This document shows, piece by piece, positions 56,994 to 64,000 of a DNA stretch of 64,000 bases; position 1 is the stretch's first letter; the number at the start of each line of letters is the position of its first letter. Under the pieces are notes generated by a model. That model saw only the letters and a program-made list of their open reading frames with translations, did not search any database and was not told the DNA's origin. The DNA is from JAGQYH01 sp041393015 (lineage in GTDB: Bacteria; Bacteroidota; Bacteroidia; Chitinophagales; JADIYW01). The position numbers and the translations under genes were made by a program. Location: assembly GCA_041393015.1 (NCBI GenBank), contig JAWKKV010000005.1, positions 62,001-126,000 of the forward strand. The letters run 5' to 3'.

Positions 56994-59549
56994 AAATAAA
57001 GCAGGTGTAGTTGCATTTCCGTTTGGACCAAGATCACCTGCAAAAACGTTATCAACACCTTGATAATATACTCCACCTACTGTTACTCCAGTCATTACAG
57101 CAACAGTTTGCTCTACCATGAAGTCTCTATAAATGCTGAAATAACTATTAAAATCTATCAATAATTTCTTAGCTACAACGCTCTTATAACCTACTTCAAA
57201 TGAAGTTAATTTTTCAGGTTGTACATAAGGAATATCTGCCACTTCTAGTAAGCTTGGGTCTTGAGCTGCTTGTGCTGCATTAAGAGAAGAAACGGTATAA
57301 GCGCCGCCATTATGAATTCCAAAAGGAGCGGCATTTGCCTCAACACTACCTATTAATGTTCCGGCACTACTTGGAAAGAAAATATATTGATCTTGCGTAG
57401 CAGGATTTCTAAATCCTGTTTGGTAAGATGCTCTAATATTGTGCATTTTCTTCTCTCCAGCAGAATATACTACCGATACTCTAGGAGAAATCTGTCCTTT
57501 AAAGTTTTCGTTTTTATCATAACGAGCAGAAGCTTGTAATTTTAATCTTTCATCGAAAAATTTCTTTCCCACTTGAAGATAAGCACCATATTCATTGATA
57601 TGAATTCTTTCGTTGATGCCATCGCCATCTTGATCTTCTAAGTAAACAGTTCCGTTGGTAAATAAATCGTATTGTCTCCATTGCCCCCCTACTTGCATAT
57701 CAAAAATGTCGAATAACTTTTTAAAGTTGTAGTTGAATTCTACATTGTATAATCTAGAATTATCAATAAATCCAGCGCCGTTAGGTAATAATCTTTCTTT
57801 TACAGCTTCTACAGTATTCTCAAATTGAGCAGAACCCGGTTGAGCTACTACTTCATCAGTTCCAATTACTCCTCTCAAAAGGTTTACTAATAAAGCATCA
57901 TTGCTATTAGTAATATTTCCATCTGCTACTTGTCTAGCTATTCTTTCTGCCATAATCTGATTTGACTCAGAAATATTTTCTCCATTAAAATCAGTATATA
58001 GTAAACCTAACAATCCATAAGCCCCTAAATAGTGAGTTAACCAACTTGTTCCATATAATTCAGGATCAATACCCGGTGCATTATCTGGAGTTCTTGGAGC
58101 AGTTGGTATCAAAGCTTCATTTACATAAGCGCCTAAGGCAGCTAAGTTATAAGAGTCCCCATCATCTGTAATAGAGGTATAAGCTCTTACAAAGAACTCA
58201 TCTCCTGATATTTCAAACTTGTGAAATTGTTGAGAAAGATTTCTTAACGCATATCTTTCACTTCCTTGATACACACCATCACCTTGACCTCTTCTATAAG
58301 CATAAGAAATCTCTAATTTGTCATTAGGTCTATAGTGTAACGCTCCATCAACTTTGAAACTACTTGCTCTGTTATTATTAATTAGATCTTCTTCTTTAAA
58401 ACCCGTTCTTCTAATGTCTGCTGCGGGCAATTTCCTTAGTGATTGAGTTAATCCTTCTACTGTTAAATCAGCACCTTCAGGCGCTAAAGCACCAAGTAAA
58501 TCAGCATTTTCGGCATAATTTGGTGCTAGTAAACCAGCATAAAACGAAGATGGTACAAATATTTGCTGCTCATCTCCATAAGTGTTTAAACCATCAAATG
58601 AATCTTCCCCTGGTTCTGTAAAGTTTAACTCATCTGACAATTGACGAGCATGAGTATAATCATCTGCTTTCCAGTCTGTAGCTCTTAAATAAGATATATT
58701 CGCTTTAATCGCTAGCTTATCTTTAGCAAAAGAAGTAGCATATCTAGCAGAAAGAGAATTATAAGGTTTTGGGCTTTCAAAATTATTAGCATTTGTCAAA
58801 CCCGTTTTAATTTGCGCACTAAATCCTTGATAATCAAATGGGTTCTTACTTTTCATTAATAAGATACCATTGAAGGCATTCGCACCATAGAGTGCAGATG
58901 CTGCTCCCGGAATTAATTCCACACTATGAATATCTAATTCTGAAATTCCCACAATATTTCCTGTTGGAAAGTTTAATAATGGCGCTGCATTATCCATACC
59001 ATCCATTAATTGTACGAAACGCGTGTTACTAATAGAACCGAATCCTCTTGCATTGATAGAGGTTATTGACAAACTTCCAGATGTAGATTGCACTCCCTTT
59101 AAGTTAGCAATTGCATCATAATAATCAGCTGTAGCTGCTTGTTTAATAGCAATTGGGTCCATTTTTTCAATAGTAACAGGCGACTCTAATATTCTTTCCT
59201 CTACTCTTGAAGCAGATATTACAATCTCATTTACTAATATACCAGCTTCCTCTAAAACAACTGACAACCCAGCTTGATTACCTGTTATTTCAACTTCTTC
59301 TGAAGTATATCCCAAATAGGAAAAAACCAATGTAAATGGTGGTTCCATATTAACCGTAATAGTAAAATTACCATCAAAATCAGTAACAGTTCCAAGCATT
59401 TCTCCTTTTACTGTAACATTTGCACCGATTAATGTCTCTTCTGTATTTCCGTCTGTTAACGTACCAGAAACGGTAATTTGAGCATAAGAGAACTGTGTTA
59501 GAAATAATATTCCTATCACGAAAAACATCTTTGTAAAATATCTACTCAT
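56988..59549 (-). CDS. TonB-dependent receptor, copy 2, 3'-truncated
   Basis: 853 residues, uninterrupted. Signal peptide (MFFVIGILFLTQFSYAQ), carboxypeptidase-regulatory-like domain (about 25-105: TEETLIGANVTVKGEMLGTV), plug domain (SASRVEERILESPVTIEKMD; LIPGAASALYGANAFNGILL) and most of the beta-barrel. It ends GNATTPALFE at a stop created where homology to copy 1 ceases. Copy 1 continues about 140 residues further, including the last barrel strands and terminal aromatic residue, so this product probably cannot form a complete barrel. Family: outer-membrane TonB-dependent transporter; ligand unknown. Confidence 0.88.
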   Translation of the reverse strand: MSRYFTKMFFVIGILFLTQFSYAQITVSGTLTDGNTEETLIGANVTVKGEMLGTVTDFDGNFTITVNMEPPFTLVFSYLGYTSEEVEITGNQAGLSVVLEEAGILVNEIVISASRVEERILESPVTIEKMDPIAIKQAATADYYDAIANLKGVQSTSGSLSITSINARGFGSISNTRFVQLMDGMDNAAPLLNFPTGNIVGISELDIHSVELIPGAASALYGANAFNGILLMKSKNPFDYQGFSAQIKTGLTNANNFESPKPYNSLSARYATSFAKDKLAIKANISYLRATDWKADDYTHARQLSDELNFTEPGEDSFDGLNTYGDEQQIFVPSSFYAGLLAPNYAENADLLGALAPEGADLTVEGLTQSLRKLPAADIRRTGFKEEDLINNNRASSFKVDGALHYRPNDKLEISYAYRRGQGDGVYQGSERYALRNLSQQFHKFEISGDEFFVRAYTSITDDGDSYNLAALGAYVNEALIPTAPRTPDNAPGIDPELYGTSWLTHYLGAYGLLGLLYTDFNGENISESNQIMAERIARQVADGNITNSNDALLVNLLRGVIGTDEVVAQPGSAQFENTVEAVKERLLPNGAGFIDNSRLYNVEFNYNFKKLFDIFDMQVGGQWRQYDLFTNGTVYLEDQDGDGINERIHINEYGAYLQVGKKFFDERLKLQASARYDKNENFKGQISPRVSVVYSAGEKKMHNIRASYQTGFRNPATQDQYIFFPSSAGTLIGSVEANAAPFGIHNGGAYTVSSLNAAQAAQDPSLLEVADIPYVQPEKLTSFEVGYKSVVAKKLLIDFNSYFSIYRDFMVEQTVAVMTGVTVGGVYYQGVDNVFAGDLGPNGNATTPALFE

Positions 59550-59585
59550 AGACTAACTTTTAGTAAGGTTTAGTTTAATTTTAAG

Positions 59586-59593
59586 CAAATATA
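59586..59593 (-). promoter_or_regulatory. Conserved -7 element of receptor copy 2
   Basis: TATATTTG on the minus strand, 36 bases before ATG 59549, conserved in the duplicate at 53567-53574. No clear -33 TTTG. Confidence 0.6.
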
Positions 59594-59631
59594 ACTTTAT
59601 AATATATATTTTATAGGGGTTGTAAATAAAA

Positions 59632-59657
59632 AAGAGGCTGTTTTGTAACAGCCTCTT
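59632..59657 (-). terminator. Terminator of the large S74 gene
   Basis: AAGAGGCTGTT (59632-59642) pairs perfectly with AACAGCCTCTT (59647-59657), loop of four, followed on the minus strand by TTTTTTATTT. The receptor promoter lies just downstream, so the two genes are transcribed separately. Confidence 0.92.
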
Positions 59658-59681
59658 AATATTATGTTGATAAGCGAATAA

Positions 59682-62600
59682 CTATTCTTTCTTCGCTTCT
59701 TGCTTTAAATGCCTCATAAATTCTTCTATGGTATCTAATCGTTTCATCAATGAATTATTTTCAGCTTTCATTTCTTCTAACTCCGCCTTGAATGTTTCAT
59801 TCTTTTCGTTTTCGACTTCCAGCCCCTCAATCTTTGCTTGTTGATCATCAATTATTCTTTGTTGATCTTGAATGGCCTGGATGAGGATTGGTATAAATTC
59901 TAGGTATGAAATTGAATATACATCATTTTCAATAGTTCTATCCGGTACATGAACTATATCTGGTATGATTCTATACACATCCTGGGCAATAAGCCCTAAC
60001 TCAAAATTCAATCCTAAATTAACACTATCCCTCCATTGGTACTTTACTGCCTCTAGTTTTAGAATATGGTCTAAGCCATAGCCTATATCTTTTATGTTTC
60101 TTTTCAAACTTTTATCAGAACAAGCATAGAAGCCAGCTACAGATGTAACAAATAGTTGTCTCCATTTATACGAAAGTGACCCTAAATCAAATGCGCCACA
60201 AACTGTAGGTAATATATTTCCATCTACAATCAATGCGGTATTTATGGTATCTCCAATTACCGCACCTGAATTGGTTCCAATCACTACCACCCCTTCTGTC
60301 CAAATGGTATCATTAATATCATCCGGAGCATTGGTTGTTCCCATTTTATACCAATCATGATCATACAGATCCGGTAAAACCACAAATCCGCCATCTTCCA
60401 AATAGATCGTGTCATTACTGATACTGATGATCTGGTCGTCAGTACCTGCCGGACTGTTAATCACAATCGTGTCATTAGTCCCGGTGATCACAAAACTGGT
60501 ATCACTTAATTGGATCAGATCCTGTAACTCATTGGTTGGGTCGGCATCAGCATCTTCTATATTGAAAGTCACTTCGTTGCCATCCGCTATTTGAATGCTG
60601 ACACTATCGGATGATTGGTTGGTTACCGTTAAGGTTTGATCATCGGTGTCTACGGTTCCACTTGGTAATACAACAAAACCACCATCTTCTAAATAAATGG
60701 TATCGTTGCTGATACTGATGGCTTGATCGTCGGTATCGACTACACCACCCGGCAATACTACGAATCCCCCATCTTCCAAATAGATGGTGTCATTGCTGAT
60801 GCTGATGATCTGGTCGTCCGTACCTGCCTGACTGTTAATGACAATAGTGTCATTGGTACCGGAGATCACAAAACTGGTGTCGCTTAATTGGATCAAATCC
60901 TGTAACTCGTTGGTTGGGTCGGCATCAGCATCTTCTATGTTGAAGGTCACTTCGTTGCCATCCGCGATTTGTATACTGACACTATCGGAGGATTGGTTGG
61001 TTACCGTTAAGGTTTGATCGTCAGTGTCAACCGTTCCGCTTGGTAATACTACAAAACCACCGTCTTCTAAATAAATGGTATCGTTGCTGATACTAATGGC
61101 TTGATCGTCGGTATCGACTACACCGCCGGGCAACACCACAAAACCACCATCTTCCAAATAGATGGTGTCATTACTGATACTGATGATCTGGTCGTCCGTA
61201 CCCACCGGACTGTTAATCACAATCGTATCATTGGTGCCGGAGATCACAAAGCTGGTATCGCTTAATTGAATTAAATCCTGTAACTCATTGGTTGGATCGG
61301 CATCGGCATCTTCGATGTTGAAAGTCACTTCGTTGCCATCGGCTATTTGAATGCTGACACTATCAGATGATTGGTTGGTTACCGTTAAGGTTTGATCATC
61401 GGTGTCTACTGTTCCACTTGGTAATACTACAAAACCACCGTCTTCTAAATAAATGGTATCGTTGCTAATGCTAATGGCTTGATCGTCGGTATCGACTACT
61501 CCTCCGGGCAACACCACAAAACCGCCATCTTCCAAATAGATCGTGTCATTGCTGATGCTGATGATCTGGTCGTCCGTTCCTGCCGAGCTACTAATTACGA
61601 TCGTATCGTTAGTGCCGGAGATCACAAAACTGGTATCGCTTAATTGGATCAAATCCTGTAACTCGTTGGTTGGGTCGGCATCAGCATCTTCGATGTTGAG
61701 AGTCACTTCGTTGCCATCGGCTATCTGAATACTGACGCTATCAGATGATTGGTTGGTTACCGTTAAGGTTTGATCGTCAGTATCCACCGTTCCGCTAGGA
61801 AGTACCACAAATCCACCGTCTTCTAAATATATGGTATCGTTGCTGATGCTAATAGCTTGGTCGTCGGTATCGACTACTCCACCAGGCAATACTACGAATC
61901 CCCCATCTTCCAGATAGATGGTGTCATTGCTGATGCTGATGATCTGGTCGTCCGTTCCAGCCTGACTGTTAATCACAATCGTGTCATTGGTACCGGAGAT
62001 CACAAAACTGGTATCGCTCAATTGGATTAAATCTTGTAATTCGTTGGTTGGATCGGCATCTGCATCTTCTATGTTAAAGATTACTTCATTGCCATCGGCT
62101 ATCTGAATGCTGACACTATCAGATGATTGGTTGGTTACTGTTAAAGTTTGATCGTCAGTGTCCACAGTTCCGCTGGGCAGTACCACAAATCCACCATCTT
62201 CTAAATAAATGGTATCGTTGCTGATGCTAATAGCTTGATCGTCTGTATCGACTACACCTCCCGGCAATACTACGAATCCGCCATCTTCCAGATAGATGGT
62301 ATCATTGCTGATGCTAATAATCTGGTCGTCCGTTCCTGCCGGGCTGTTAATGACAATCGTATCATTGGTACCGGAAATCACAAAGCTGGTATCGCTCAAT
62401 TGGATTAAATCTTGTAATTCGTTGGTTGGATCGGCATCCGCATCTTCAATATTAAAAGTGACTTCATTACCATCCGCAATTTGAACGCTTACACTATCGG
62501 CACCTTGATTGCTTACCGTTAAAGTTTGGTCATCTGTATCAACTGTTCCACTTGGTAAAACCACAAAACCGCCGTCTTCTAAGTAAATAGTATCATTACT

Positions 62601-63818
62601 AATACTGATGGCTTGATCGTCGGTATCTACTACTCCACTCGGCAATACTACAAAGCCGCCATCTTCTAAGTAAATGGTGTCATTACTGATGCTGATGATT
62701 TGGTCGTCTGTGCCAGCTATACTATTGATAATTATAGTATCGTTTGTGCCAGAAATGACAAAACTACTATCACTTAATTGAATAAGATTCTGTAATTCAT
62801 TGGTGGAATCGGCATCTGCATCTTCAATATTGAAAGTGACTTCATTACCATCCGCAATTTGAACGCTTATACTATCGGCTCCTTGATTGGTTACCGTTAA
62901 AGTTTGGTCATCGGTATCAACTGTTCCACTCGGCAATACTACAAAACCGCCATCTTCTAAGTAAATAGTATCATTACTTATGCTGATGATTTGGTCGTCT
63001 GTGCCGGCTATACTATTGATAATTATAGTATCATTTGTACCGGAAATGACAAAACTACTATCACTTAATTGAATAAGATTCTGTAATTCATTAGTGGAAT
63101 CTGCATCTGCATCTTCAATATTGAAAGTCACTTCATTGCCATCCGCAATTTGAACGCTTACGCTACCGGCTCCTTGATTGGTCACGGTTAAAGTTTGGTC
63201 ATCGGTATCAACTGATCCACTTGGTAAAACCACAAAACCGCCATCTTCTAAGTAAATGGTGTCATTACTTATGCTAATGGCTTGATCGTCGGTATCTGTA
63301 ATGCCCGCAAAAGGAATATTTACACTGAGGGAATTACCATTTTCGATTGATATAGTTAATTCTTGAGTTAATGTATCCCAAGAAAAGTTAGTTATTACTT
63401 GATCATCAGTATTATCTAAATAAGGAGATAAATCAATGCTGTTACCAGACTCAATGGATAATAAGTTAGTGGCTACATCTATTGCCAATAATTGATCATC
63501 AGTTCCACCTCCACCACCTGGGAAAGGAATCCACACCGTTCCATCCCAAAAATAGAATAGTTCATCAGCTGGATCATAAGTCAAAAGTCCTCTATCGGTT
63601 GTATTATTTAAAATTAAAGCTAGAGCGGTACGCTGAGCCACATCAATTCTAGGTACAAGAAAGCCTTTATCGTTGGCTACTAAGTCTAATATTGCATTTG
63701 GATTAGGAGTTAACGTTCCAATACCAACGTTCTCTTGTGCTAAGCCTACCTTAATTCCTGATATGCTTACGATAGCAAATACAAGAAATAGTTTAATTAA
63801 AGTTCTTATTCTTTTCAT
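59682..63818 (-). CDS. Giant repeat surface protein with C-terminal peptidase S74 chaperone
   Basis: 1378 residues. Signal peptide (about 1-27, ending GLAQ), head domain (NVGIGTLTPNPNAILDLVAN; KGFLVPRIDVAQRTAL; LTYDPADELFYFWDGTVWIP), then about 975 residues of repeats (see repeat entry), a linker (DHDWYKMGTTNAPDDINDTI), and the S74 domain (SDKSLKRNIKDI with Ser and Lys five apart; LGLIAQDVYRIIPDI; YSISYLEFIPILIQAIQDQQ) ending in a coiled coil. By analogy with other S74 proteins it trimerises through the C-terminal chaperone, which then may cleave itself off, leaving a long surface fibre. Head motifs are typical of Bacteroidota surface proteins rather than phage. Confidence 0.88.
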   Translation of the reverse strand: MKRIRTLIKLFLVFAIVSISGIKVGLAQENVGIGTLTPNPNAILDLVANDKGFLVPRIDVAQRTALALILNNTTDRGLLTYDPADELFYFWDGTVWIPFPGGGGGTDDQLLAIDVATNLLSIESGNSIDLSPYLDNTDDQVITNFSWDTLTQELTISIENGNSLSVNIPFAGITDTDDQAISISNDTIYLEDGGFVVLPSGSVDTDDQTLTVTNQGAGSVSVQIADGNEVTFNIEDADADSTNELQNLIQLSDSSFVISGTNDTIIINSIAGTDDQIISISNDTIYLEDGGFVVLPSGTVDTDDQTLTVTNQGADSISVQIADGNEVTFNIEDADADSTNELQNLIQLSDSSFVISGTNDTIIINSIAGTDDQIISISNDTIYLEDGGFVVLPSGVVDTDDQAISISNDTIYLEDGGFVVLPSGTVDTDDQTLTVSNQGADSVSVQIADGNEVTFNIEDADADPTNELQDLIQLSDTSFVISGTNDTIVINSPAGTDDQIISISNDTIYLEDGGFVVLPGGVVDTDDQAISISNDTIYLEDGGFVVLPSGTVDTDDQTLTVTNQSSDSVSIQIADGNEVIFNIEDADADPTNELQDLIQLSDTSFVISGTNDTIVINSQAGTDDQIISISNDTIYLEDGGFVVLPGGVVDTDDQAISISNDTIYLEDGGFVVLPSGTVDTDDQTLTVTNQSSDSVSIQIADGNEVTLNIEDADADPTNELQDLIQLSDTSFVISGTNDTIVISSSAGTDDQIISISNDTIYLEDGGFVVLPGGVVDTDDQAISISNDTIYLEDGGFVVLPSGTVDTDDQTLTVTNQSSDSVSIQIADGNEVTFNIEDADADPTNELQDLIQLSDTSFVISGTNDTIVINSPVGTDDQIISISNDTIYLEDGGFVVLPGGVVDTDDQAISISNDTIYLEDGGFVVLPSGTVDTDDQTLTVTNQSSDSVSIQIADGNEVTFNIEDADADPTNELQDLIQLSDTSFVISGTNDTIVINSQAGTDDQIISISNDTIYLEDGGFVVLPGGVVDTDDQAISISNDTIYLEDGGFVVLPSGTVDTDDQTLTVTNQSSDSVSIQIADGNEVTFNIEDADADPTNELQDLIQLSDTSFVITGTNDTIVINSPAGTDDQIISISNDTIYLEDGGFVVLPDLYDHDWYKMGTTNAPDDINDTIWTEGVVVIGTNSGAVIGDTINTALIVDGNILPTVCGAFDLGSLSYKWRQLFVTSVAGFYACSDKSLKRNIKDIGYGLDHILKLEAVKYQWRDSVNLGLNFELGLIAQDVYRIIPDIVHVPDRTIENDVYSISYLEFIPILIQAIQDQQRIIDDQQAKIEGLEVENEKNETFKAELEEMKAENNSLMKRLDTIEEFMRHLKQEAKKE
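60372..63300. repeat. Eight tandem coding modules, 378-bp period
   Basis: Equivalent bases (start of the CTTAATTGG / CTCAATTGG string) fall at 60505, 60883, 61261, 61639, 62017, 62395 and 62773, exactly 378 apart; the next is at 63064 (291), because the first translated module lacks one 29-residue-plus sub-block. Each 126-residue module contains DDQTLTVTNQ, IADGNEVTFNIEDADADPTN, LIQLSDTSFVISGTNDTI and two copies of SISNDTIYLEDGGFVVLP. Variation clusters at a few positions (INSPAG / INSQAG / ISSSAG). Confidence 0.97.
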
Positions 63819-64000
63819 TTATAGTAAAACTTCAAACTATTCAGTCAAAATATAAGGGGGACTTACGTATAATACTGTGAAATTAATTAAAATTTTTAAC
63901 TTTTGGTTTCATTGCATATTTGACCATAATAAGTTAAACCAACAATTTTTATCCAGTGTATATATGATTTAACTAATAATGAACTAATTAAAACATCATC
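63819..64000. other. Upstream region of the large S74 gene, window end
   Basis: AT-rich, no gene. A minus-strand TATATTTTG about 28 bases before the ATG is one base off the TAnnTTTG spacing and may be the -7 region. Confidence 0.35.

Noticed and set aside
60372..63300. Tandem repeats considered as a CRISPR array
   Set aside because: 378-base period, in frame and translated as protein modules; no short repeat/unique spacer alternation and no cas genes.
59682..63818. Prophage suggested by 'tail fiber' S74 domain
   Set aside because: No capsid, terminase, portal, integrase or lysis genes nearby; signal peptide and head motifs fit a Bacteroidota surface protein.
1..64000. tRNA and rRNA genes
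   Set aside because: Spacers were read for cloverleaf-like GC-rich stems and GGTTCGAATCC-type arms; none was found by eye. A tRNAscan run would be decisive.

Overview
The window looks like a chromosomal segment of an AT-rich member of the Bacteroidota, most plausibly a Saprospiria- or Chitinophagia-type lineage. Supporting signs: the rpmB-rpmG-DUF4295-ftsY-rimO order, a type IX secretion (T9SS) C-terminal sorting signal, TonB-dependent receptors with a carboxypeptidase-regulatory-like N-terminal domain, peptidase S74 'tail fiber domain' surface proteins, bacillithiol genes bshC and bshB1, an anti-sigma protein with a TonB-like C-terminus, and -7 boxes of the form TAnnTTTG. Species cannot be named from the sequence alone.

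Layout. 1-6000: core envelope and metabolism genes on + (NfeD-type protease, open at the left window edge; kdsB; pyrG; yidC). 5642-6754: the 3' end of yidC and its downstream flank are duplicated as a 374-bp direct repeat enclosing a gene fragment. 6775-8702 (-): an ECF sigma factor coupled to its probable membrane anti-sigma partner. 9167-10383: a small accessory locus with a frameshifted lipoprotein leader, an eight-cysteine peptide and a translationally coupled membrane thioredoxin-like protein. 10657-23849: ribosomal proteins L28 and L33, DUF4295, ftsY, rimO, bshC, three uncharacterised genes and topoisomerase IV parE-parC. 24166-42115: mixed housekeeping and accessory genes (SulP transporter, acyl-CoA dehydrogenase, bshB1, glmM, MgtC/DUF4010 protein, DUF4407 protein, cysteine desulfurase, phosphoesterase lipoprotein, nitroreductase), plus two decayed paralogous envelope genes at 37211-38411.

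42374-50461 (-) is the most interesting block: seven consecutive same-strand genes. In transcription order they encode a CbbX/SpoVK-type AAA+ ATPase with a TerB-like segment, a coiled-coil protein, a membrane-anchored PspA/ESCRT-III-like coiled coil, a periplasmic substrate-binding domain fused to OmpA, an ABC permease with extra membrane helices, a heme-oxygenase-fold dimetal oxygenase, and an ABC ATPase. I infer an envelope-remodelling or envelope-stress module coupled to uptake of an unknown small molecule. The individual families are known, but I know of no assigned function for the combination.

50541-63818 (-) is a duplicated surface-protein region. A block [S74 protein, terminator, TonB receptor] is present twice. 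The upstream copy holds a 1378-residue S74 protein with eight near-identical modules (exact 378-bp period) and a receptor truncated at its 3' end. The downstream copy is full length but broken by many single-base indels. Between the copies lie the remains of a PKD / LamG / T9SS-sorted secreted protein whose 5' part is fused to the truncated receptor. Differences between the receptor copies mostly preserve the protein while the indels destroy the frame, so either very recent decay or uncorrected consensus errors in repeats could explain them.

No tRNA, rRNA, CRISPR array, integrase, transposase or phage structural cluster was found.
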